A DNA stretch of 64,000 nucleotides, taken from NCBI RefSeq assembly GCF_013282745.1, contig NZ_CP054044.1, forward strand, positions 1,178,001 through 1,242,000. The letters run 5' to 3'. The notes beneath the pieces were generated by a model. The model was not told the DNA's origin. It saw only the letters and a list, made by a program, of their open reading frames with translations, and did not search any database. A program made the position numbers and the translations under genes. The DNA comes from Yersinia bercovieri ATCC 43970 (GTDB taxonomy: Bacteria; Pseudomonadota; Gammaproteobacteria; Enterobacterales; Enterobacteriaceae). Below are positions 30,731-39,028 of the stretch, piece by piece (the first letter of the stretch is position 1; each line of letters opens with the position of its first letter).

Positions 30731-30838
30731 AAAAAAAAAGCCAGCACCCGGCTGGCTAAGTAAACACTGGAAGCAATGTGAGCAATGTCGTGCCTTCGTA
30801 ATGAGAACACCTAAACTTTGGTGGCCTCATCTGAAAGC
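30731..30838 (-). ncRNA. ryhB: Small regulatory RNA RyhB
   Basis: The minus strand contains the highly conserved RyhB core GCACGACATTGCTCACATTG (about 30793-30774), then CTTCCAGT and the terminator AGCCAGCCGGGTGCTGGC followed by nine T. These equal E. coli RyhB almost base for base; the 5' third differs. A Fur box overlaps the promoter, and TTTACA with TATCAT spaced 18 nt apart puts the start near 30838, giving about 105 nt (E. coli 90). RyhB represses iron-using protein mRNAs with Hfq when iron is low. The position between yhhW and yhhY is conserved. Confidence 0.93.
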
Positions 30839-30840
30839 AC

Positions 30841-30859
30841 GACAATGATAATCATTATC
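30841..30859 (-). promoter_or_regulatory. Fur box of ryhB
   Basis: GACAATGATAATCATTATC differs from the 19-bp Fur consensus (GATAATGATAATCATTATC) at one position and covers the ryhB -10 region. Fe-Fur should repress the RNA. Confidence 0.92.
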
Positions 30860-30967
30860 ACTCTCACTTGTAAAGTGTTTTTTTTAGCCAATGGCAATAT
30901 TATTTAACCGGGCCAGTAATCCGACTTTTTATCAAATTATTCAAACACTAAGAGTAAGGATATGCTT

Positions 30968-31285
30968 ATGGAGAATGTGCAGATACGCCATGTCGAATCC
31001 ACTGACTATCAAGCCTTGCAGCAGCTGTTTTCTCATCCACAGGTTTATCGTGACACGTTACAACTTCCCCTGCCGCCACAAGAGATGTGGGCTAAAAAGA
31101 TCAAAGATATTCCGACAGGAGTTCATAATCTGGTGGCATGTATTGATGGGACAATTGTCGGGCAACTTACTGTTGATGCAAATCAACGGGCGCGCCGCCG
31201 CCATGTCGCTACCTTCGGTATTGCTGTTGACGCGAATTTTTGCGGGCATTTCTTGATATTATGCGCCAAGCCATGCCGGGTCTGA
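30968..31285 (+). pseudogene. yhhY: Remnant of GNAT acetyltransferase yhhY
   Basis: The first 87 or so residues match E. coli YhhY: MENVQIRHVESTDYQALQQL, VYRDTLQLP..EMW, LVACIDGTIVGQLTVD and RRRHVATFGIAVDANF. After that the acetyl-CoA loop (RGVASALMREM in E. coli) is missing and the frame ends after about 16 unrelated residues, giving 105 instead of 162. The missing half contains the cofactor-binding and C-terminal GNAT motifs, so activity is unlikely. AAGGA is well placed for 30968. The break lies next to the fimbrial operon, suggesting loss during its insertion. Confidence 0.8.
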
Positions 31286-31422
31286 CCGGAACACAAAGCC
31301 CCACCAAACCGCGGCGATTGAAACGGAATTAAGTGACGACTATCGGGCTGCATATTTTTGCTTTGGGAGCCTCAACCGCGCGACTCAGGCTCCTTCTACA
31401 ATAATGGCTAATTCATCCTGAT

Positions 31423-32439
31423 CTATTGATAAGAGAATGTAATGCTGGCAAGCGCATTTGCAGTGCCAGGTTGTAAACTCCCCGTCCGAATATACCGCGC
31501 CTGGAAAGGCAGTGTCAGTGTTTGTGCCTGACTGGTGGTTTGAACAAAAAATTGATTAAGTGTTGCTGAAGCCGAACTGTCCGGACCTAGCATCAGCGGG
31601 CCATTACCGTTATAGAAGAACTCCACACCGACACCGGCGGCAGTTGAGTCGCTGGTTAATGACACCACTGAGGAGCTGTTCGCCGGCTTAGCCTGATCTG
31701 TCATCACTGCGTTCACGGCAATATTTTCATCACAGCCCAGTGTGATGTTGAAATTGCCAAAAGCGGATGTGCTGCCGACTGAAGGTAGCGTGCGGACATC
31801 AATCGTCCCAAGATCCACATCTGCGGCCTTGGTCATGACAGTACATCCTGATGCTTGCACCGTGATGTTGACAGGATTGATGATCACACGTGCAGTTTTC
31901 ACCTCATTGTTATAGGCCGTCAACACGGCAGCATCAATAGTACTTGTCTGGTAGACACCAGATGTGAGTGTATGACCCGTTTTGATAAACGTCACTTTCG
32001 CCGCCCAACCCAAATCCGGCGTGGAGCTGCTGGTGCCGGGTGCCGGGTATGTCTGGGTCAGACCATCCTGCAGCGGTATATAGACGGAGCTGTTGAAATC
32101 TTTCACTCCAATAATAAATCCCACCCCCGTCACTCCAGTTTCAAAAATGGTGTAATTGACACCATCGACATTTACCGACGCCCCCGTAGAGATGGCACCG
32201 CTGCCCGGCATCATGGTGCCTTTTGTACAGTTGAAGATATAACCGCACCAGAATACCTGCTGAACGGATGCCGTAGCACTCCAGGTGGAACCGATAATAT
32301 TGCCGGGCTTCACCGAATCAGCTGGACCTGAATAGCTCATCGGCTGTGGCGATAGCGTAATATTTGATTTCCACTCCAAGGCATAAGCCTTATTTATGCA
32401 GCAAAGCGAAAAAATAATAGTGAGAAATAATCTTATCAT
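31423..32439 (-). CDS. Fimbrial tip adhesin, two-domain FimH-like
   Basis: The 338-residue product has a signal peptide (MIRLFLTIIFSLCCINKAYA). It has a cysteine-containing N-terminal lectin-like domain (FWCGYIFNCTKG) up to about residue 190, and a C-terminal pilin domain starting near VNITVQASGC and ending in the alternating ALASITFSYQ used for donor-strand exchange. Length and two-domain plan fit tip adhesins of type 1-like fimbriae; the ligand cannot be predicted. The ATG overlaps the stop of the minor subunit (ATGA), with GGAG about 8 nt upstream. It is last of five genes in the chaperone-usher operon. Confidence 0.85.
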   Translation of the reverse strand: MIRLFLTIIFSLCCINKAYALEWKSNITLSPQPMSYSGPADSVKPGNIIGSTWSATASVQQVFWCGYIFNCTKGTMMPGSGAISTGASVNVDGVNYTIFETGVTGVGFIIGVKDFNSSVYIPLQDGLTQTYPAPGTSSSTPDLGWAAKVTFIKTGHTLTSGVYQTSTIDAAVLTAYNNEVKTARVIINPVNITVQASGCTVMTKAADVDLGTIDVRTLPSVGSTSAFGNFNITLGCDENIAVNAVMTDQAKPANSSSVVSLTSDSTAAGVGVEFFYNGNGPLMLGPDSSASATLNQFFVQTTSQAQTLTLPFQARYIRTGSLQPGTANALASITFSYQ

Positions 32440-32960
32440 TGATACTCCAATACCCAAGTGGCAGTGGCTGAGACGGGGCCAGGAGTGACCGGTGAGCCAG
32501 TTGCAGTAAGGCGTGCGTGGAATTTCATCTGCACACTCTCCGCACCGGGGGCGCCCAGAACATCTGTTTGCATATTTAGCGCCAGAGGCTCTTCGGCCCT
32601 ATTCAGTAACTCAACAGCAACGCCGGTGGCCCCTCCCTCCTCAACTTTAATAAGATGGGCTATATTGCTATCCGGCGTGCCGATAAAACGAACCTTGACC
32701 CCAGTAAACGTCGGCCCACACTCTTCCAGATTGATGAAAAAGGGGGTTTTAATATTGCTAACCCCTTGTTTTACACCGAACTGTTGTGTGCCAATATTTC
32801 CCAAAGGAACCGTCTGCATTTTCGAATTCGTTGAAACAGTACAGGTGTTACCAATCAGTTTTCCCGTCACCGATACCAGCACATCGTAGGCCGGCACTGG
32901 AGAAGGTAGAAACGAAAGTGCCACTATTGCCAGTAATGGCACTCTTGAAATTATTGACAT
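32436..32960 (-). CDS. Minor fimbrial subunit
   Basis: The 174-residue precursor has a signal peptide (about 1-24, ending VPAY) and a single pilin fold. A conserved cysteine pair lies in GNTCTVS and LEECGPTF, and the C-terminal strand ends ATWVLEYQ with the penultimate Tyr typical of type 1-like subunits. It probably links the rod to the tip adhesin encoded next. The start overlaps the usher gene by 10 nt. In FimF/FimG-type operons such subunits lie in this position. Confidence 0.88.
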   Translation of the reverse strand: MSIISRVPLLAIVALSFLPSPVPAYDVLVSVTGKLIGNTCTVSTNSKMQTVPLGNIGTQQFGVKQGVSNIKTPFFINLEECGPTFTGVKVRFIGTPDSNIAHLIKVEEGGATGVAVELLNRAEEPLALNMQTDVLGAPGAESVQMKFHARLTATGSPVTPGPVSATATWVLEYQ

Positions 32961-35479
32961 ACCAACTCCTGCGAATAGAGGCCAGTCTTAGGGTTGTAAT
33001 ATTTCTTATCCAACTGATAACTTGCAGTGCAGGTTTTATCATTACCTGTTCCCCAAGCCGCCCGTAGCATCCCCTGCGGTGGCAACCCAGACAAATAAAG
33101 GCTCCCTTCATCACCAACGATACCGGTGTTAGTGCCCTTGCCACTTAGCGAAACAAGAGTGCCAAATGGAAGAACATCGTTTTTATGGCGCACAAAGAAC
33201 ATCCCTTTCATGCCCACTTTTGTGGGAATTGTTGCTCTAACCAGAGCACCTTCGGTCGGTGTTTTACTAATAATGGTATTGTCCAGTTCAACACCGTCAC
33301 CAGCTGTCGTCACATCCATTTCGACCCGATTGACACGATAAGGGGTTGCATACGGAATCACTGCATAGCCACGACTGTCGGTTTTAACTCCCCGATGACT
33401 ACGGATGGCGACATCACTTGCGCCCTCCGCTTTAATCAGAATATTTGTATTGCCCAGTGGCTGGCTTAATGTCAGGCCATCTTCATGCAACACGGCGCCA
33501 CCACTCATGCCGTAACTGAGATTGCGAGCGCTCTTGGAATAACCGTAACCGAGGTTGTAATCGCCTCTTCCCCCTTGGTAACGCAGGGCAAGATCACCGC
33601 CATTTTGTTGCTGGGTGCTGTAACGTTGGTTAGCACTATAAAATAAATTTTCCTGCCCTGGGACATAGCCATTAAGGCCCACATTGCTGATGGAACCTGA
33701 TGAATCAGAGTTTGTCAGCGCGTAGTTGGCGCGAGTTGATAGCGCGGGGTCCCCTAACGGTAATGAGAGAGATAACGAGAAAATATTATCTATTTTACTG
33801 TCATGCAGACTGGTACTACGCTGGTAGCTGGCCCCGAGAGCAACACGACCAAATGTGTTGTTCCACGCAAATTGCGCACTCTCAACGGATTTGTCTGATT
33901 TCCAGTAAGTCTGCTTATCCCACGACAACGACAGCGCGCCGGCATCACCCATACTTTGTGACAAAACGACCTGATTTCTGGATTTACGTGATAGCGCCAG
34001 ATCGTAGACATTCTCATAATTGGTGCTGATTGAACCATCAGCCTCCTTTATGAAATCCACATTTCCACCTTGCATCCTTTTGTAGGTGGTATCACTTAGC
34101 TCATAGAAGCCATCAGACGAAAAGAACCATGAATTTAGATTGATCCTCGTCCCATAATCGTTAAGGGATTTGTTGTAACGCAGACGTAAAGCATCACCAC
34201 TGTAACTATTGCGGTCTGCCAGTACACTTTGAGCATGAATAACATCCATTGAATATGCGCCCAAGCGCCCAACGTTTTGTCCGATCCCCATCGCCAGACC
34301 GGTGTAATTCTCTGAAAGCTGTGCACCGCCATAGAGCGTCAAACCATATTTCCAGCCCCAGAAAACTTCAGTCTGCATAATAAGAGGGGAGTCCTGGTTT
34401 TCATTCGAACGAAAATAGCCGACCCCAGTGGCATATTTAAATTGTCCTGGGCGTACCAGATTCGGCACGCTGGCAAAGGGCACGGTATAATACGTTTCAC
34501 TACCATTGGCCTCTTGGATCGTAACGGATAAATCACCGCCAGAGGAGGTCGGATACAAGTCGTTTAATACAAACTCCCCTGGGGATACGGGGGTCTGATA
34601 AATAATGTTGCCATTCTGACGTACAGTTACAGTGGCGTTGCTGCGAGCAATACCACGGACTTCAGGGGCGTAGCCACTCAGGCTAGTTGGCAGCATATTA
34701 TCATCGGTATTCATTGCCACACCTCTCAGCCCTACAGAACCAAAAATCTGTGCGGAGGTGTGAGTCTCCCCCAAATAGAGCTGAGACTGCAATGCAGGCA
34801 AATCACGCTGTACCCAGGTTTGGACATGCATCAGGCCATCATCCCTGTTTTTCGTCCATGTTGAATAATCACGAAATCGCCACGGACCAAAATTCACTCC
34901 GCTGTTCAAACCAATAAACATCTGATTGTCTATTTCCCGTGTCTCATGATGATATTCATTGCGAGATCCATTAACGACGTAATTTAGCCAGGCTGAAGAA
35001 ATACCATACTCCCAACTCTTTGGGTTGATATAACCACGTGGTACATTCAACATATATCGCTGCGGAAGATTAAAATAAAGCGACAACTTATTTTGGTCAA
35101 AAGAGAACTCAGTGTCTGGGAAATAGTCACCTAGGAAATAACACTGTTCATCGGATAGAGAGAAATCCACCTGAGCTTGAGTGACATCAATGAGCATTGA
35201 TTTCATCTGGTCCAGAGTTAAACAAGGCTCAAGCAAAGAATTACCTTTCTTATTGTTAATGCTAAACTTCACATTCCCGGTAAATAGGTAATCTTCGTTT
35301 ACGTATATACTGACATTATACTCACCGACAGGTAACTCACGCCCATCATTAACCCAAGATAGATCTGCAACGCTATCACTTTCGCCATTAAGAAATGCGG
35401 GATTAAAATGAATATCATTCTGTGCGTGAACTATACTTCCAAATAGACACAGGGATGGCAGAACGCGATTTATTTTCAT
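32951..35479 (-). CDS. Outer membrane fimbrial usher (FimD/PapC family)
   Basis: The usher takes chaperone-subunit complexes and assembles the fibre across the outer membrane. The 842-residue product has a signal peptide (ending IVHA), an N-terminal chaperone-binding domain (DIHFNPAFLNG), and the 24-strand barrel interrupted by a plug domain (PEVRGIARSNATVTVRQNGN, YPTSSGGDLSVTI). Two C-terminal domains follow, with the final TCTASYQLD...LVCQ cysteine pair. The ATG at 35479 has AGGTGAGG directly before it; a GTG two codons earlier is an alternative. It lies 51 nt after the chaperone stop. Confidence 0.95.
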   Translation of the reverse strand: MKINRVLPSLCLFGSIVHAQNDIHFNPAFLNGESDSVADLSWVNDGRELPVGEYNVSIYVNEDYLFTGNVKFSINNKKGNSLLEPCLTLDQMKSMLIDVTQAQVDFSLSDEQCYFLGDYFPDTEFSFDQNKLSLYFNLPQRYMLNVPRGYINPKSWEYGISSAWLNYVVNGSRNEYHHETREIDNQMFIGLNSGVNFGPWRFRDYSTWTKNRDDGLMHVQTWVQRDLPALQSQLYLGETHTSAQIFGSVGLRGVAMNTDDNMLPTSLSGYAPEVRGIARSNATVTVRQNGNIIYQTPVSPGEFVLNDLYPTSSGGDLSVTIQEANGSETYYTVPFASVPNLVRPGQFKYATGVGYFRSNENQDSPLIMQTEVFWGWKYGLTLYGGAQLSENYTGLAMGIGQNVGRLGAYSMDVIHAQSVLADRNSYSGDALRLRYNKSLNDYGTRINLNSWFFSSDGFYELSDTTYKRMQGGNVDFIKEADGSISTNYENVYDLALSRKSRNQVVLSQSMGDAGALSLSWDKQTYWKSDKSVESAQFAWNNTFGRVALGASYQRSTSLHDSKIDNIFSLSLSLPLGDPALSTRANYALTNSDSSGSISNVGLNGYVPGQENLFYSANQRYSTQQQNGGDLALRYQGGRGDYNLGYGYSKSARNLSYGMSGGAVLHEDGLTLSQPLGNTNILIKAEGASDVAIRSHRGVKTDSRGYAVIPYATPYRVNRVEMDVTTAGDGVELDNTIISKTPTEGALVRATIPTKVGMKGMFFVRHKNDVLPFGTLVSLSGKGTNTGIVGDEGSLYLSGLPPQGMLRAAWGTGNDKTCTASYQLDKKYYNPKTGLYSQELVCQ

Positions 35480-35530
35480 CCTCACCTACATAATCTTATT
35501 TATGTTGTATTGTTTTATAGTAAAAATAAC

Positions 35531-36217
35531 TTAACTAACTGTTAAAACCAGAGAACTCTCCGGCGTCCAGGCACCATAGTCGTTGATTGTTTGGTAACTA
35601 ATCTGACGAGCATTGCTAAATGATTCTTCAAGTGTCACTGCATTTTTGGGTGGAATCATTATTGGCTTAACATTTTTTCCGTCCACTTTCATGTTAATAG
35701 TCGTAATATAAAAAGGCGTCGGATTGATTATTTTTATTTTACCGTTATGAAATTCACCACGCAGGTTTTTCCACTCTTCATTATTGGTTTTCGTTGTCAG
35801 TGCATCTGGTCGGTAAAACAACTTTATACGACTCGCAGAGGCAAACTGTAGGGTATTAGAACTACTTTTCTTATCAGATTGAGGGATCGCCTTGACGGTT
35901 ATCCAATAAAGTGTCTCACGGTCTTGAGCTGGTGGCTGTCCATTAAACATCACCTTAACTGCATTTTCCATTTCTGGCTTAAGAACAAATAGAGGCGGTG
36001 TGATAACAAAATCACTAGAGCGCTGCCCTTCAGCATTTTCAACCCAAGATTGAATAAGAAATGATAATTCTTTATCAGTATTTCTGACGTCTAATAAAGA
36101 TTGTGAAGTTGATCCTGAATAAACCATTCGAGTTACACCTAACCCGACTCCGCCGGCATATACTACAGATGTGCACAGAGAAGTGATCAACAAGATAAAT
36201 GTAGTCAGAATACGCAT
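35531..36217 (-). CDS. Periplasmic fimbrial chaperone (PapD/FimC family)
   Basis: The chaperone caps pilin subunits in the periplasm by donor-strand complementation. The 228-residue precursor has a signal peptide (ending VVYA), the G1-like alternating strand region (FVLKPEMENAVKVMF), the conserved RETLYWITVKAIP segment, and IKLFYRPDAL before the second Ig domain. The short F1-G1 loop is of the FGS type, which fits rod-like fimbriae. CAGGTG precedes the ATG at 36217; a GTG three codons upstream is possible. It lies 61 nt after the major subunit gene. Confidence 0.94.
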   Translation of the reverse strand: MRILTTFILLITSLCTSVVYAGGVGLGVTRMVYSGSTSQSLLDVRNTDKELSFLIQSWVENAEGQRSSDFVITPPLFVLKPEMENAVKVMFNGQPPAQDRETLYWITVKAIPQSDKKSSSNTLQFASASRIKLFYRPDALTTKTNNEEWKNLRGEFHNGKIKIINPTPFYITTINMKVDGKNVKPIMIPPKNAVTLEESFSNARQISYQTINDYGAWTPESSLVLTVS

Positions 36218-36278
36218 AATAAACACCTGGATGTTGGAATAAAGTTTAAGGTCTGGCCATCCCTGCCAGACCTATCAA

Positions 36279-36839
36279 TTAGGAGTAAGTCAGAGTGTAA
36301 GTAGCTACAGTGCTGGCATCACCGGCAGTAGCACCACCTTTAGGTGAATAATATTTCGCACCAAAGTTTAATGTATTAATGCCATCGCGTAAGTTTACAG
36401 CGCCAGAGGCTTCACCCAATTTAACGACCGAACCCTCCTCGCTATAAAGACGAACAGCGACGTTTTGTGCAGTGCCAGTTCCGCCATTTGAACCTACCGC
36501 CAGGCTGTCAGGATCATCATTATCTGGGGTGCCACTAAAGGTTACCGCAACATCCTGAGATACTGAGGAGTCACAATCTTCCAAAACAATAGAGAATTTC
36601 TTCATCGTTGGCGCTTCGCTAGCAGCAGCACTCAACGTAGCAGCTCTCACCTGCCCCATATCCACGTTAATATTAGCGCTATCGCTGCTCACCGCGCAGG
36701 CGGTAGTCACGACAGAACCATTAAAATTAATGGTTCCACCTGCAACTTCGGCAGCCCACGATGAAGTTGCCAGCGGAAACAATGCTAATAAACTGAATGG
36801 TAATAACTTTTGTGTTAGCGATTTATTATGTACTGTCAT
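36279..36839 (-). CDS. Major fimbrial subunit, FimA-like pilin
   Basis: The 186-residue precursor has a signal peptide (about 1-29, cut after SSWA), followed by AEVAGGTINFNGSVVTTACAV. The first of two cysteines is in TTACAV and the second in LEDCDSSV. The C-terminal strand VATYTLTYS carries the penultimate Tyr. It is first in the operon and separated from the chaperone gene, as for highly expressed rod subunits. The 233-bp region upstream has a small inverted repeat but no paired repeats suggesting a fim-type invertible switch. Confidence 0.93.
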   Translation of the reverse strand: MTVHNKSLTQKLLPFSLLALFPLATSSWAAEVAGGTINFNGSVVTTACAVSSDSANINVDMGQVRAATLSAAASEAPTMKKFSIVLEDCDSSVSQDVAVTFSGTPDNDDPDSLAVGSNGGTGTAQNVAVRLYSEEGSVVKLGEASGAVNLRDGINTLNFGAKYYSPKGGATAGDASTVATYTLTYS

Positions 36840-36931
36840 GTTAATGCCTCCTATATAGGCGAGTTAGTAAAATAAGATAAAATTATCTCTAAACAAGACA
36901 GTAATCTGTTTTGTTTTTGATCTTCCATTAT

Positions 36932-36947
36932 ATTATGCAAGCATAAT
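36932..36947. promoter_or_regulatory. Inverted repeat upstream of the fimbrial operon
   Basis: ATTATGC (36932-36938), AA, GCATAAT (36941-36947) is a 7-bp perfect inverted repeat about 95 nt before the major subunit ATG. It could be an operator for the nearby winged-helix regulators. Function is not shown. Confidence 0.35.
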
Positions 36948-37073
36948 CAGCTTGCACTTATAATACACTTCGATATAAACCTACCAGTAACCTCTGTTTG
37001 TTTATATCTGAAAAATACAAAGTTATAATTAAAGATCTCTTAAGCAACTGAAAGCATCATAGGTACGACAAGA

Positions 37074-37460
37074 TTAGCGATAAAATAGTGGTGTAATGGT
37101 ATGGATATTTAATGCGTAACCAACCTTCCCAACATTAATAATGAAATCCTGGCTCAACCCAATAGAGGTAAGCTTAAATTTTAATTCCCGTATCGTCTTC
37201 CATAATTGCTGGCTAGATGCAACGAGATTATAGTCTTCCCAAACTTCCTTTAGGAAAATTTCCTTTGAAACCGTATGTTCGCCCTTCGCGACTCGCGTTA
37301 AAAGGCATTTCAAAAATCTTACCATTACATCATTGAGAGCAACGGCACCCACAATCATTGAGCGCTCAGGGAACACTGCTGAGATTCGTGTTAATCTTTT
37401 ATTGGAAATATCAAACTGAATATCATCATCAATAATAAAACCAAAAAGTCCGTTTTCCAT
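37074..37460 (-). CDS. Winged-helix (OmpR/ToxR-type) transcriptional regulator, short
   Basis: The 128-residue product opens MENGLFGFIIDDDIQFDIS and contains a Trans_reg_C-like winged helix: LNDVMVRFLKCLLTRVAKGEHTVSKEIFLKEVW, the recognition helix LWKTIRELKFKLTSIGL, and the wing IINVGKVGYALN. It lacks receiver and membrane domains, unlike response regulators or CadC/ToxR. It sits upstream of the fimbrial operon on the same strand, 234 nt away. Similar short regulators often control neighbouring fimbriae. Regulation of this operon is an inference from position. Confidence 0.8.
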   Translation of the reverse strand: MENGLFGFIIDDDIQFDISNKRLTRISAVFPERSMIVGAVALNDVMVRFLKCLLTRVAKGEHTVSKEIFLKEVWEDYNLVASSQQLWKTIRELKFKLTSIGLSQDFIINVGKVGYALNIHTITPLFYR

Positions 37461-38203
37461 AAATCACAGCCCTATTCAAATGCGTATATCTTTCAATTTT
37501 TCTACCGATTGGTTATTGATGGTGATCATATAGGTTATCCTCATCTCAAAGCAATCACATACACATGGCAAAGTATTTTATTGCCAGTTTGTTAGTTTTA
37601 GTGTTTTTTATTATCATTCTGCATATTGCAGTTAATTTATTCAGTTATATGTTAATTATTGGTTTTTTCATCTTAAAACCTCTCCACTCTCGCTGCTAGC
37701 ATAAAAAGTTATTTTAATGTATATTCACAGAGTTAACACCTAGTAGATTTTGTTAACAACATGATAGGAGCAGCACACCATGAGGCTAAAAATCCATAGA
37801 TGACTCGATATAACAAACAGCTTCATTTATATGACACATGTTATTCAGCGGTAGCATTTATCCTATCTCCTGGCTGTCATACAACAGTGCTTATGTCCGT
37901 TGTGTTGGGTGAGATGAATACTATGGGACAATCCCGTATTATCGTAATTAACTTTTTTTATTTAAGTTTATTAAGGCTTCTGTACAGTCAATTTTGGGTA
38001 GAAAGAGCCAGTCAGCAAGAGATGAGTTGGTTGTTGAGAAACATAGAGTAAAGCAGTTGACTGAATCTAGTTAAACACTTGTTTTTATTGGATTAACATT
38101 CATTTTTACTAAATTTATATTTATCATTAAATATTGAATCACACTAGAATTAGGCAGTGCTTATGTACAGAAGAGTGGTTTGTTTTTAATCAGGGCATTA
38201 GAA
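37461..38203. other. AT-rich spacer between the two ToxR-type regulators
   Basis: This 743-bp, very AT-rich region has divergent genes at its ends, so it holds two promoters. Apart from the tiny hydrophobic frame at 37565-37699 I see no firm gene. A plus-strand frame of 83 codons at 37800-38051 has no clear ribosome site or recognisable motif. Low GC and regulator genes at both ends would suit H-NS silencing, but that is inferred. Confidence 0.4.
37565..37699 (+). CDS. Possible 44-residue hydrophobic membrane peptide
   Basis: The frame begins MAKYFIASLLVLVFFIIILH and remains strongly hydrophobic to a short basic end (LKPLHSRC), giving one long or two short membrane segments. No good ribosome site is seen before the ATG, which lowers confidence. 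It lies in the AT-rich spacer between the fimbrial regulator and the MarT-like gene. It resembles the general class of tiny inner membrane proteins, but no family is recognised. Confidence 0.35.
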   Translation: MAKYFIASLLVLVFFIIILHIAVNLFSYMLIIGFFILKPLHSRC

Positions 38204-39028
38204 ATGCATACTAAATTTATTATTAATGGAAAGGTTTGCTTTTTGTCTGATGAGCATCGTTTGCAGCCAATAGGAGAACAAGGATCTGCCATTTCCTTGA
38301 ACGTGCCTGTTAGCCGATGCTTATTATTGCTACTGCAACGCCAAGGAACTGTCATCAGTCAAAGTGACTTTGTTTATGAAGTTTGGGAAAGTAAAGGGCA
38401 GTTTGCTAATGCCAACACCTATTTTCAAAATATACACTTATTACGTAAGGCATTGAAAAATTCGGGCATTGAAGAAAACATCATTAAAACGGTGCCAAAG
38501 GAAGGAATTCGATTTACCGGTACAGTGAGCTACCCCGATGAAAGCAACTCCGGATCTGCTGCTGAGTCGGCGCAGGACAATGTCAAAAAAGCATCGACGG
38601 ATAAACTTGCTCCCGATACGGTTGATGTAGAAATATTGCCGCCATCCAAGCCACTATTTTCCAGTCAAAAAAATTTATATGTGAAGCTTTTTTTCATATT
38701 CACTCTATTGGGTGTGTTCACTCTTCTGCTATTAAATTTCCATGAAGACACCAGCAAGAATACAGACTTTTTTTCCGACTATCAGCACATAGGCGAAGTG
38801 AACCAGTGTCAGATTTATGCTAGCAGTACATCTATTTTGTGGCCACGTAGTGAGTATCTAGATTTCATCCAAAACAAAAAAATCCACTGTCAACCAGAGC
38901 AGTTAGCCTATATTGCGATCAATATATTCAGAACACGCGCAGTCATCCATATTTGTGATAAAAGCGCGAACAATACTGCGTCCTGCTTAACTAAGTTGTA
39001 TATTATAGAGAATAAAAATGAACGGTAA
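38204..39028 (+). CDS. Membrane-anchored ToxR/MarT-like transcriptional regulator
   Basis: The 274-residue product has a cytoplasmic winged-helix domain at about 1-105 (SQSDFVYEVWESKG, NTYFQNIHLLRKALKNSG, VPKEGIRFTG), then a Ser/Asp-rich linker. One membrane segment follows at about 158-178 (LYVKLFFIFTLLGVFTLLLL), and then a periplasmic domain of about 90 residues with four or more cysteines. This plan matches ToxR, CadC and Salmonella MarT. The ATG at 38204 has AGGG about 9 nt upstream; the TTG eight codons earlier is less likely. It overlaps the next gene by 11 nt, giving a MarT-FidL type pair. Targets may include the adjacent fimbriae; this is inferred. Confidence 0.85.
   Translation: MHTKFIINGKVCFLSDEHRLQPIGEQGSAISLNVPVSRCLLLLLQRQGTVISQSDFVYEVWESKGQFANANTYFQNIHLLRKALKNSGIEENIIKTVPKEGIRFTGTVSYPDESNSGSAAESAQDNVKKASTDKLAPDTVDVEILPPSKPLFSSQKNLYVKLFFIFTLLGVFTLLLLNFHEDTSKNTDFFSDYQHIGEVNQCQIYASSTSILWPRSEYLDFIQNKKIHCQPEQLAYIAINIFRTRAVIHICDKSANNTASCLTKLYIIENKNER

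Noticed and set aside
30541..30810. Minus-strand open frame of 89 codons upstream of yhhW
   Set aside because: It is the reverse side of the ryhB terminator and core; the RNA explains the conservation and no protein family fits.
36840..37073. Invertible (fim-type) promoter switch upstream of the fimbrial operon
   Set aside because: A pair of inverted repeats flanking a promoter was looked for but only one short 16-bp repeat was found, and no recombinase gene is nearby.
37800..38051. Plus-strand open frame of 83 codons
   Set aside because: It has no ribosome site, no recognisable domain and an unusual residue mix, and lies in an AT-rich spacer between two regulators. Not strong enough for a gene call.
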